A stretch of 12,799 nt of DNA from Halanaeroarchaeum sp051744605 (GTDB lineage: Archaea > Halobacteriota > Halobacteria > Halobacteriales > Halobacteriaceae). The DNA is taken from positions 1 through 12,799 of the forward strand of contig JBNJDE010000065.1 in the NCBI GenBank assembly GCA_051744605.1. Reading direction: 5' to 3'. Numbering within the stretch: position 1 is the stretch's first letter; every line of letters starts with the position of its first letter. Below the pieces are notes generated by a model. It did not search any database and was not told where the DNA came from. It saw only the letters and a list, made by a program, of their open reading frames with translations. This document shows positions 1 to 4,861 of this stretch, in pieces. The position numbers were made by a program, and so were the translations under genes.

Positions 1-99
1 AGCCAGGCGAACGCGGTCATCTCGATGGCTGGCTGGCTGGGGGCTGCCGTCATCGTCGCGACGGGAGCGATCAGCCTCCTGGTGTTCCTGGTCACCTGA
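1..99 (+). CDS. C-terminal end of a membrane protein (partial)
   Basis: Frame 1 is open from the window edge to TGA at 97-99 and gives 32 residues. A short polar start leads into a Gly-Trp-Leu-Gly turn and then a hydrophobic run (AAVIVATGAISLLVFLVT) long enough to be one transmembrane helix ending at the C-terminus. The family cannot be identified from this fragment. The gene converges on the DUF3194 gene, with 47 bases between the two stop codons. Confidence 0.55.
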   Translation, partial: SQANAVISMAGWLGAAVIVATGAISLLVFLVT

Positions 100-109
100 A
101 TCGATGGGC

Positions 110-137
110 CGTCTCGTGTTCCTGGTTACCCGAGACG
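110..137. terminator. Inverted repeat between convergent genes, possible terminator
   Basis: CGTCTCG (110-116) and CGAGACG (131-137) are perfect 7-base complements around a 14-base loop. They lie in the 47-base gap between the stop codons of two convergent genes, where a bidirectional 3'-end structure would make sense. No T-run follows on either strand, and archaeal termination usually depends on T-runs, so the role is uncertain. Confidence 0.3.
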
Positions 138-146
138 ACCCGTGAC

Positions 147-398
147 CTACCGGCCGGGCCCTTGCTCGGAAAATAGGTCGTCGACGGCAGCCTGGGCCGC
201 AAGTGCAGCGTCGTCGGCAATCCGTTCGACGTCTTCGTCGACGTCCGGAGCGAACAGCGAGACGTCGACCGTGAGGATACCGTCCTCGAAGGTGACGGTG
301 ACGTCGATATCGTCGACGTCGGACTGCCGGAGTCGAGAGAAGACGAATCCCTGGGCCGCTTCTGCGGCCGTTTCGACGACCGTCTCGTCGCTCGGCAT
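147..398 (-). CDS. DUF3194 family protein
   Basis: This is an 83-residue acidic cytoplasmic protein. The N-terminal half is helical (VVETAAEAAQGFVFSRL). A beta-hairpin follows (DIDVTVTFEDGILTVDVSLF), then a second Asp-rich helix (ERIADDAALAAQAAVDDLF). This layout, and its place immediately downstream of prefoldin beta, match the archaeal DUF3194 family, whose function is unknown. The ATG is 5 bases after the pfdB stop, so the two are almost certainly co-transcribed. There is no catalytic or metal-binding motif. The assignment rests on size, pattern and neighbourhood and was not tested by a profile search. Confidence 0.8.
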   Translation of the reverse strand: MPSDETVVETAAEAAQGFVFSRLRQSDVDDIDVTVTFEDGILTVDVSLFAPDVDEDVERIADDAALAAQAAVDDLFSEQGPGR

Positions 399-403
399 TC
401 GCC

Positions 404-802
404 TTACGCGCCGCCGGGGCCGCCGAGACCGCCGGGCGAGGGGGCGCCGCCGCCTCCGCCGCCACCGAGGAGGCCCTGCAGTTCCTCCTGGATGGACTCG
501 AACTGCTCGCGGACGCGGTTCTCCTGCTTCTCGAGGGTCTGGACGCGGACCTCGAGTCGGTCGACCTTCTCGTCGAGGTCCTCCTGGGCCTCGGCGTAGT
601 CGGTCTTGATCATCAGTTCGCCGACCTCGCGGTACATCGTCGCGTCTTCGTCGATGTCCTCGAGTTCGTCGAGGGCGTTCTGGGCGTCGTTGAGCTGGTT
701 GTTCGCCTGCTGTTTCTGGACGGCGACCTTCTGTGCCGTCTCCTGGAGCTCTTCGAGCTCCTCGATTTTCTCCTGCGCTTCAGGAGGCAAGTTACCCTGC
801 AT
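404..802 (-). CDS. pfdB: Prefoldin subunit beta
   Basis: Prefoldin beta is a subunit of the archaeal alpha2-beta4 jellyfish chaperone, which captures unfolded proteins and passes them to the thermosome. The 132 residues show the expected plan: a charged N-terminal coiled coil (about 1-45), a central beta-hairpin segment around DEDATMYREVGELMIKTD (51-68), and a C-terminal coiled coil (about 70-112) with KVDRLEVRVQTLEKQENRVRE. A Gly/Pro-rich tail (113-132, including seven Gly in a row) follows. Such tails occur in haloarchaeal homologues, and this one accounts for the extra length over the usual roughly 115-120 residues. The ATG at 802 was chosen because it opens the coiled coil (MQGNLPPEAQEKIEEL) and lies about 28 bases downstream of an A/T box. 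The frame stays open far upstream, but only as a shadow of crcB. Confidence 0.95.
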   Translation of the reverse strand: MQGNLPPEAQEKIEELEELQETAQKVAVQKQQANNQLNDAQNALDELEDIDEDATMYREVGELMIKTDYAEAQEDLDEKVDRLEVRVQTLEKQENRVREQFESIQEELQGLLGGGGGGGAPSPGGLGGPGGA

Positions 803-824
803 ACCTGGCCCGAGGCGGTCCCCG

Positions 825-833
825 CAGAAAAAC
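825..833 (-). promoter_or_regulatory. Candidate TATA box for pfdB-DUF3194
   Basis: On the minus strand GTTTTTCTG is centred about 28 bases before the pfdB ATG in otherwise GC-rich DNA. This is the spacing expected for a leaderless haloarchaeal transcript. The box is not a perfect consensus. Confidence 0.45.
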
Positions 834-892
834 CCCCGGTCTTGGACTACTGCGACGGTATCACTTTGACGGGGGCCACCGTTGGTCGAGGT

Positions 893-1327
893 ATGTACGA
901 TCGACTCCTCGTCCCGATCGATGGCAGTCCCGAGAGTCTCGAGGCGGTCGACGAGGCGGCGGCGCTCGCTGGGGCGCTCGAGGCCGAACTGACGGGGCTG
1001 TACGTCGTCGACACTCGGGATTACAGCACCATCCCCGAGGCGAAGTGGATCTCGCTCGCCGACGAACTCGAACGGGAGGGAGAACGCGCCCTGGAAGAAG
1101 CCGAACGACGGGCGGAGGCCGCGGGCGTCACGATGACGACGGTCGTCGACCGAGGCATCCCCCACGATGCGATCATCGAGTACGCGGACGAGATCGGTGC
1201 GGACGTCATCGTGATGTCGACGCACGGTCGGACCGGCCTCGACCGGTTCCTCCTCGGGAGCGTCACGGAGAAAGTGATCCGGAGCACCGAGTTGCCGGTG
1301 CTGGTGATCCGGGCGCAATCCACCTAA
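893..1327 (+). CDS. Universal stress protein (UspA family)
   Basis: This 144-residue single-domain Usp has the alpha/beta Rossmann-like fold and forms dimers. It opens with MYDRLLVPIDGSPES, the classic first strand with the Asp-Gly-Ser loop that holds the nucleotide. Near the end it carries VIVMSTHGRTGLDRFLLGSV (106-124), the ATP-binding G-2x-G-9x-G-S loop of the MJ0577 type, with Ser instead of Gly at the first position (STHG), a common variant. It closes with the usual last strand (LPVLVIRAQ). The ATG at 893 starts exactly at the family N-terminus. An in-frame ATG at 842 would add 17 unrelated residues and was not used. The stop overlaps the stop of the downstream crcB gene, which faces it. 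Usp proteins are generally linked to stress survival, but the specific role is unknown. Confidence 0.93.
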   Translation: MYDRLLVPIDGSPESLEAVDEAAALAGALEAELTGLYVVDTRDYSTIPEAKWISLADELEREGERALEEAERRAEAAGVTMTTVVDRGIPHDAIIEYADEIGADVIVMSTHGRTGLDRFLLGSVTEKVIRSTELPVLVIRAQST

Positions 1328-1686
1328 CCGAGAACGGCGAGGACGGCGTGAGCGACGCCGATGGCGAGGACGGCCCCGACGATGGAGCTCACCGCGTTGA
1401 CGACCGCACGAACGCGTTCGCCCGTCTCCCAGAGGCGGACGGTCTCGTAGGAGAACGACGAGAAGGTCGTAAAGGACCCGGCCAGCCCCGTCCCGAAGAA
1501 CAGGCCGAGCTGGCCGCCGATGCCGCCGAACGCGAGCACTGCGAGCAGGAACGAACCGAGGACGTTGACGGTGAACGTTCCGAGCGGGTAGTCCTCCACG
1601 TCGATCGTCTGGCCGACCAGGTGCCGGAGCACCGCGCCGAATGCACCACCCGTTCCGACGACGTGTGCCGGATCGACCGGGATCAT
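1324..1686 (-). CDS. crcB: Fluoride channel CrcB/Fluc, second subunit
   Basis: This 120-residue, four-helix membrane protein belongs to the CrcB/Fluc family, which exports fluoride from the cytoplasm. The signatures are present in order: GGAFGAVLRH with Arg21 in helix 1, FTVNVLGSF with the conserved Asn41 in helix 2, and the helix-3 break with GSFTTFSSFSYE (70-81), where Phe75 and Phe78 form the Phe box. The ATG overlaps the stop of the upstream crcB gene (ATGA), indicating translational coupling. Two adjacent non-identical copies usually mean a heterodimer, with the two subunits fixed in opposite orientations. The gene is controlled together with its partner by the fluoride riboswitch in the shared leader. 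Confidence 0.95.
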   Translation of the reverse strand: MIPVDPAHVVGTGGAFGAVLRHLVGQTIDVEDYPLGTFTVNVLGSFLLAVLAFGGIGGQLGLFFGTGLAGSFTTFSSFSYETVRLWETGERVRAVVNAVSSIVGAVLAIGVAHAVLAVLG

Positions 1687-2075
1687 CCGCGGTCACCCCC
1701 GTCCAGGCGGAGCGCCAGCCATCGACCGGCGAGGACCCCCGCGAAGCCGAGCGCGTAACTCGTCGCGACGTAGCCCGCGCCGTAGATGCCGAACCCGACC
1801 GTCTCCAGGGCGAACGTGCTGTAGGTCGTAAACGAGGAGAGGAACCCGGTCCCCACCACGATACGGCTCCGTCGCGAGATGACCCCGGAGTAGCGGGCCT
1901 CGTAGAGCAAGAATCCGAGCGCGAAACTCCCGAGGACGTTGACGAGTAGCGTGCCGGACGCCCCGCCCACCACGTCGCCCACCAGGTACCGCAGATTCGC
2001 CCCCGCGAACCCGCCGATGGCTATCAGGACGAGCGATTCGACGGTTCGGATCGTGTCGGTGGTTCCCGCTGTCAT
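1683..2075 (-). CDS. crcB: Fluoride channel CrcB/Fluc, first subunit
   Basis: This 130-residue, four-helix Fluc subunit is first in the two-gene crcB operon. GGFAGANLRY (Arg29) and LLVNVLGSFALGF (Asn46) are the family marks in helices 1 and 2. The helix-3 segment reads FLSSFTTYSTFALE (78-91), so the first Phe-box position is Tyr85 while Phe88 is kept. The next subunit has both Phe, which fits a heterodimer with unequal pores. An ATG at 2096 is also in frame, but it lies inside the riboswitch core (UGAUGACUCC). The ATG at 2075 has GGAG four bases upstream (2083-2080), so 2075 is taken as the start. Expression is expected to rise with fluoride. Confidence 0.94.
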   Translation of the reverse strand: MTAGTTDTIRTVESLVLIAIGGFAGANLRYLVGDVVGGASGTLLVNVLGSFALGFLLYEARYSGVISRRSRIVVGTGFLSSFTTYSTFALETVGFGIYGAGYVATSYALGFAGVLAGRWLALRLDGGDRG

Positions 2076-2096
2076 GACTCTCCGAGAAGGAGTCAT
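2073..2096 (-). promoter_or_regulatory. Riboswitch expression platform over the crcB ribosome-binding site and start
   Basis: Reading the minus strand, AUGACUC (2096-2090) is the perfect complement of GAGUCAU (2080-2074), which contains AU of the crcB start codon (AUG at 2075-2073). CUCC (2092-2089) can also pair with the GGAG Shine-Dalgarno core (2083-2080). The left arm is the same strand that closes the aptamer pseudoknot. The two folds are therefore mutually exclusive. With fluoride bound, the arm sits in the pseudoknot and the start region is free. Without it, the arm can mask the start region. This logic is inferred from base pairing only. Confidence 0.7.
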
Positions 2097-2139
2097 CAGC
2101 CGAGGCGTCGGCGGTTGGGACGGGCGGACTCCATCGCCC
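2086..2139 (-). promoter_or_regulatory. Fluoride riboswitch aptamer (crcB motif)
   Basis: The leader RNA on the minus strand fits the known fluoride aptamer. P1 pairs GGGCG (2139-2135) with CGCCC (2126-2122). Its loop starts AUG and contains GGAGUC (2132-2127), which forms a perfect 6-bp pseudoknot with GACUCC (2094-2089). P3 pairs GCCGA (2112-2108) with UCGGC (2103-2099) around a CGCC loop, and UGAUG (2098-2094) follows. Aligned from memory with the Thermotoga petrophila aptamer, the five nucleotides whose phosphates hold the Mg-fluoride cluster (A6, U7, G8, U41, G42) are all matched, and three pseudoknot pairs differ by compensating changes. The P1-P3 linker is a few bases longer. It precedes two fluoride-channel genes, as expected for this class. 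Confidence 0.92.
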
Positions 2140-2170
2140 GGGCGTGTCGTCTACCGGTCCGCGACGGTCT

Positions 2171-2180
2171 CGCAAAAGCG
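2171..2180 (-). promoter_or_regulatory. Candidate TATA box for the crcB operon
   Basis: CGCTTTTGCG on the minus strand is the only A/T-rich run upstream of crcB at a useful distance. It would start transcription near 2148, about 9 bases before P1 of the riboswitch, and give a leader of about 73 bases. The box is short and sits in the divergent gap shared with the protease gene. Confidence 0.4.
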
Positions 2181-2241
2181 CTGTGGTCCACCGTCCGCCG
2201 CGACGGACAGATTGGTAAGCCCACCCCCGATACGTGGAGGT

Positions 2242-3348
2242 ATGGCAGGACGTGCCCTTCGGGTTGGACTCGTGCTCCTGGTTGCCGGCATCGTCGTCGG
2301 CGGGTCGGTCGGTGCCGTCATCGGCGCCTCGATGATGCTGCCCGGTCCGGCCCTCCAGGCGCCGGGTGGCGTCGGGGAGACACCAGCGACCGCGTCGCAC
2401 GAGAACGCGACCGCGTACGAACGACTGTACGAGCAGTCCATCGACTCGGTCGTGAAAATAACGGTGACCGCCGAAGCGGGCTCCTCGCAGGGATCCGGGT
2501 TCGTGTACGACGACTCGCACATCGTGACGAACGAGCACGTGGTCGAGTCCGTCGACGAGGTCGGCGTCCAGTTCGCCGACGGGAGTCACCGAACGGCGAC
2601 CGTCGTGGGCGTCGACGCGTACACCGACCTCGCCGTGATTCGCGTACCGGACATGCCCGACAGCGCCCGTCCACTCCCGACGGCCGCGACCGATCCGCGT
2701 CCCGGCGAACCCGTCGTCGCCCTGGGCGCCCCGTTCGGACTCGAGGGGACCATCACCCACGGCATCGTCTCCGGGGTGAATCGCTCGATGCAGGTCGAAG
2801 GTGGGTTCGCCATCCCCGATACGGTCCAGACGGACGCCCCGATCAATCCCGGAAACAGCGGCGGCCCCCTCGTCTCGAGCGACGGGACGGTGGTTGGTGT
2901 CAATCGTGCAAAGGGCGGTGACAACGTCGGCTTCGCCATCTCCGCGGCCGTCGTCGACCGGGTGGTGCCGGCGCTCATCGCGGACGGCGAGTACGAACAC
3001 GCCTACATGGGCATCAGGAGCGTTCCGGTCACGCCCCAGCTCGCCGACGTGAACGACCTCGACCGCGCGTACGGGGTGATGATCGTCGAGACCGATTCCT
3101 CTGGCCCTTCAGAGTCGGTGTTCCAGGTCGCCGAGACACGTGACGTCGACGGTGTCACCTATCCGACCGGTGGTGACGTCATCGTGGGCATCGGCGGCCA
3201 GGAGATCCACACGTCCCAGCAGCTATCTCGGTACCTCCTCTTGCACACGAGTCCGGGCGAGACCGTCTCGGTGACGGTGATCCGCGATGGGGAGCGAGAG
3301 ACGGTCGAGGTGACGCTGGACCGGCGGCCTGCCGTGGACGACGGCTAA
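2242..3348 (+). CDS. HtrA/DegP-like S1C serine protease with PDZ domain
   Basis: This 368-residue protein has one N-terminal hydrophobic segment (about 8-30) without a twin-arginine motif, so it is probably a signal anchor that places the protease outside the membrane. The trypsin-like domain (about 60-250) has a full catalytic triad: His99 in IVTNEHVV, Asp129 in YTDLAVIRV and Ser206 in PINPGNSGGPLV. A single PDZ domain follows (about 254-362), with GDVIVGIGGQEIHTSQQL and a closing VSVTVIRDGERETVEVTL strand pair. This is the usual DegP/HtrA layout for extracytoplasmic protein quality control. The ATG at 2242 follows GGAGG directly and begins the anchor. A longer in-frame extension to 1939 runs back across crcB and lacks homologous features. 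Its TAA overlaps the pcc1 stop on the other strand. Confidence 0.93.
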   Translation: MAGRALRVGLVLLVAGIVVGGSVGAVIGASMMLPGPALQAPGGVGETPATASHENATAYERLYEQSIDSVVKITVTAEAGSSQGSGFVYDDSHIVTNEHVVESVDEVGVQFADGSHRTATVVGVDAYTDLAVIRVPDMPDSARPLPTAATDPRPGEPVVALGAPFGLEGTITHGIVSGVNRSMQVEGGFAIPDTVQTDAPINPGNSGGPLVSSDGTVVGVNRAKGGDNVGFAISAAVVDRVVPALIADGEYEHAYMGIRSVPVTPQLADVNDLDRAYGVMIVETDSSGPSESVFQVAETRDVDGVTYPTGGDVIVGIGGQEIHTSQQLSRYLLLHTSPGETVSVTVIRDGERETVEVTLDRRPAVDDG

Positions 3349-3581
3349 ACGTCCGCAACGCGTTCGGCGACCTCGACGAGCGAGAGCCACGTGTTCTGCC
3401 CCGCACGAAGCGCGACCAGGTCCGCGGCCGTCACGTCTACCGTGACGGTCGCCCCTTCGCGCTCGATACGCGCCTCGGTCCGGTCCCCCTCGATGTCGCC
3501 GACCTCGACACCGACGCTGCGCTCGACGATGGTGGCCGCCCGAACCGAGTCGTAGGAAAACGTGAGCGTCGTACGATGCAC
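3345..3581 (-). CDS. pcc1: KEOPS complex subunit Pcc1
   Basis: This 78-residue Pcc1-like protein is the small dimerising subunit of KEOPS, which makes the t6A modification at position 37 of ANN-decoding tRNAs. It shows a first beta-strand (RTTLTFSY), a helix, a central strand pair (RTEARIEREGATVTVDVTA) and the typical final helix LVALRAGQNTWLSLVEVAERV (about 55-75). No ATG is available at the right place. GTG at 3581-3579 gives the family length and overlaps the rpoP stop by one base (TAGTG), so translation is coupled. A longer reading from 3653 would overlap rpoP and was rejected. The gene is third in the rpl37ae-rpoP-pcc1 operon. Confidence 0.85.
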   Translation of the reverse strand: MHRTTLTFSYDSVRAATIVERSVGVEVGDIEGDRTEARIEREGATVTVDVTAADLVALRAGQNTWLSLVEVAERVADV

Positions 3582-3715
3582 TACTGCACGTCGACTTCTT
3601 TGACGTCGCGGCTCCGCTCTTTCAGGAGGACGCGGTGTCCGCAGTAGGGACACCGCACGCCGCCGTACTCGTCGAGTTCGACGTCGCGTTTACAGCGGGA
3701 GCACTTGTACGCCAT
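3581..3715 (-). CDS. rpoP: DNA-directed RNA polymerase subunit P (Rpb12-like)
   Basis: This 44-residue zinc-ribbon protein begins MAYKCSRCKRDVELDEYGGV. Cys5, Cys8, Cys22 and Cys25 (CSRC...CPYC) bind one zinc, and the following GHRVLLKERSRDVKEVDVQ is the basic tail that packs into the polymerase core. Length and motif match archaeal RpoP, the counterpart of eukaryotic Rpb12. The ATG lies 2 bases after the rpl37ae stop, and the TAG overlaps the pcc1 GTG. Confidence 0.96.
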   Translation of the reverse strand: MAYKCSRCKRDVELDEYGGVRCPYCGHRVLLKERSRDVKEVDVQ

Positions 3716-3717
3716 GG

Positions 3718-4017
3718 TCAGTTCTCCGATTCTTCGGCCTCTTCGGCGGAGAGCGCGGTCCGGATGGACCGGCGGGTGGCCCGACCGCCGGGCGTCTCGG
3801 GACGGTACGCGCCGCCGGTGTACTTGTATCCACAGCGACCACACTCCCAGATGCCGGTTCCCTGCCGCGAGACGGCAGCGGACCCACAGCTGGGGCAGAC
3901 GTGGTCTTCGTTCATGTCGGATTCGATCTCGGAGACGCGGCGGCGGGCGACCCGGCCGTATCGGGCACCGAATCGACCGGCGCTGCCGGTCTTCCCTGGT
4001 CCCTTGCGTGCACCCAT
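3718..4017 (-). CDS. rpl37ae: 50S ribosomal protein L37Ae (eL43)
   Basis: This 99-residue large-subunit ribosomal protein has a basic N-terminus typical of the family (GPGKTGSAGRFGARYGRVARRR). A C4 zinc ribbon follows with Cys41, Cys44, Cys59 and Cys62 (CPSC...CGRC), and then KYTGGAYRPETPGGRATRRSI. The acidic tail (AEEAEESEN) fits a halophile. It is the first gene of a tight operon with rpoP and pcc1 and has a good promoter upstream. Confidence 0.97.
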   Translation of the reverse strand: MGARKGPGKTGSAGRFGARYGRVARRRVSEIESDMNEDHVCPSCGSAAVSRQGTGIWECGRCGYKYTGGAYRPETPGGRATRRSIRTALSAEEAEESEN

Positions 4018-4042
4018 AGTACCCGTCTGTACCGCCGGTGCG

Positions 4043-4050
4043 CATAAAAA
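4043..4050 (-). promoter_or_regulatory. TATA box of the rpl37ae-rpoP-pcc1 operon
   Basis: The minus strand carries TTTTTATG centred about 30 bases before the rpl37ae ATG, in a 71-base intergenic gap that is otherwise GC-rich. The spacing implies a leader of only a few bases. This is one of the clearest promoter signals in the window. Confidence 0.65.
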
Positions 4051-4088
4051 CGTGTTGAGTCGAGACGCCCCGTCGCCCCGTCGGGATC

Positions 4089-4817
4089 TCAGGACTCCTC
4101 GCGCAGGTCGGCCTCCGAGAGCGCCCGATTCAGATCGTCGCGAACCCGCTCACCCGTCTCCCGGTCCATCGCGGTCGTCACGACTCGGTTCTCCTGGACC
4201 GAGGAGCCGTCGCGGATCAACAGCCGCACGTTCCCGTTGCCATCCGCCCGCGTGGCCTTGGCGCGGACGCCGGTCCGCGATCCCGAACCCCCCGAGTCGA
4301 TCGGTCCGGGGATGATCTTCTTCACGTGGGGGTGGCCGGCGACGGTGGTGATGGCGCGCTCGCCGTCGCGGTTTCCGATGACCGTCGAGTGTGCCCCGCC
4401 GATCTTCGCGGCCGCCGGTTTCTCGACGATGGCCAGGTCGCGGTCGCCCCGCCGGTCGAGGACGGCCGCCACCGGGTCGCTGTCCTGGACGCGGTAGACC
4501 GGATAGTGCAGGTCCGCACGCACCGCGGTGACGACGTCCAGGTCGCCGGCGGCGTAGACCGCCTCCGGGCGCTTCCGTCGGATCTCGTCGGCGATGCGGC
4601 CGGCGAAGTTCCGGTGCTGGACCGTCGACAGTTCCTCGTCGGTCTCCGGGACCGTCGTCACGTGGGTCTCGCCCAGCACCGTCTCGCCGTCGAGGATGGT
4701 GAGCGTCGCTCGCCGATCGGCCACCACGACCACGACGCCGTCGGCGTTCTGCCCGTCACAGACCAGGCAGTAATCGCCCGGTCTGTCGAGGCTCCGGCCG
4801 CAGTGGCCACACTGCAT
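4089..4817 (-). CDS. DUF2103 zinc-ribbon protein
   Basis: This 242-residue cytoplasmic protein of unknown function begins with a short zinc ribbon (Cys3, Cys6, Cys17, Cys20: CGHC...CLVC). The middle (about 28-120) alternates strands and helices and includes a VVVVVADRRATLTILDG strand pair. The C-terminal half has KIGGAHSTVIGNRDG (138-152) and GHPHVKKIIPGPI (161-173), which I associate with the archaeal predicted metal-binding family DUF2103 (COG4031). His143, His162 and His164 are candidate ligands. The remainder resembles a small beta-rich nucleic-acid-binding fold. It lies 44 bases downstream of truD and has its own TATA-like box. The frame is open far upstream, but only because it runs under truD. 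The family assignment is from memory of the motif. Confidence 0.8.
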   Translation of the reverse strand: MQCGHCGRSLDRPGDYCLVCDGQNADGVVVVVADRRATLTILDGETVLGETHVTTVPETDEELSTVQHRNFAGRIADEIRRKRPEAVYAAGDLDVVTAVRADLHYPVYRVQDSDPVAAVLDRRGDRDLAIVEKPAAAKIGGAHSTVIGNRDGERAITTVAGHPHVKKIIPGPIDSGGSGSRTGVRAKATRADGNGNVRLLIRDGSSVQENRVVTTAMDRETGERVRDDLNRALSEADLREES

Positions 4818-4839
4818 ACTCGATGGGTCTCGCTCGGCC

Positions 4840-4848
4840 GGTATATCG
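4840..4848 (-). promoter_or_regulatory. Candidate TATA box for the DUF2103 gene
   Basis: GATATACC on the minus strand is centred about 27 bases before the ATG at 4817, inside the 44-base gap after truD. It suggests that the DUF2103 gene can be transcribed independently of truD. Confidence 0.5.
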
Positions 4849-4861
4849 TCGGCGGTTGCGC

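Noticed and set aside
404..466. Gly-rich 3' end of pfdB as a repeat element
   Set aside because: It is a coding low-complexity tail, also seen in haloarchaeal prefoldin beta. There are no regular repeat units.
842..892. N-terminal extension of the universal stress protein from ATG 842
   Set aside because: The extra 17 residues do not resemble any Usp. The family begins at MYDRLLVPIDGS (893).
404..1696. A 430-residue minus-strand reading frame containing prefoldin beta
   Set aside because: The part upstream of 802 is an Arg-rich, low-complexity shadow of the usp and crcB genes. Prefoldin beta starts naturally at 802.
2076..2096. ATG at 2096 as the start of the first crcB gene
   Set aside because: It lies within the riboswitch core UGAUGACUCC, and the seven extra residues (MTPSRRV) have no counterpart in the family. 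2075 has GGAG upstream.
2074..2096. A 7-base inverted repeat at the crcB start as a repressor operator
   Set aside because: The upstream leader forms a complete fluoride aptamer whose pseudoknot strand is one arm of the repeat, so RNA switching explains it better.
1693..3000. A long minus-strand frame opposite the serine protease
   Set aside because: The protease has an intact catalytic triad and PDZ domain on the plus strand. The antisense frame shows no recognisable domain.
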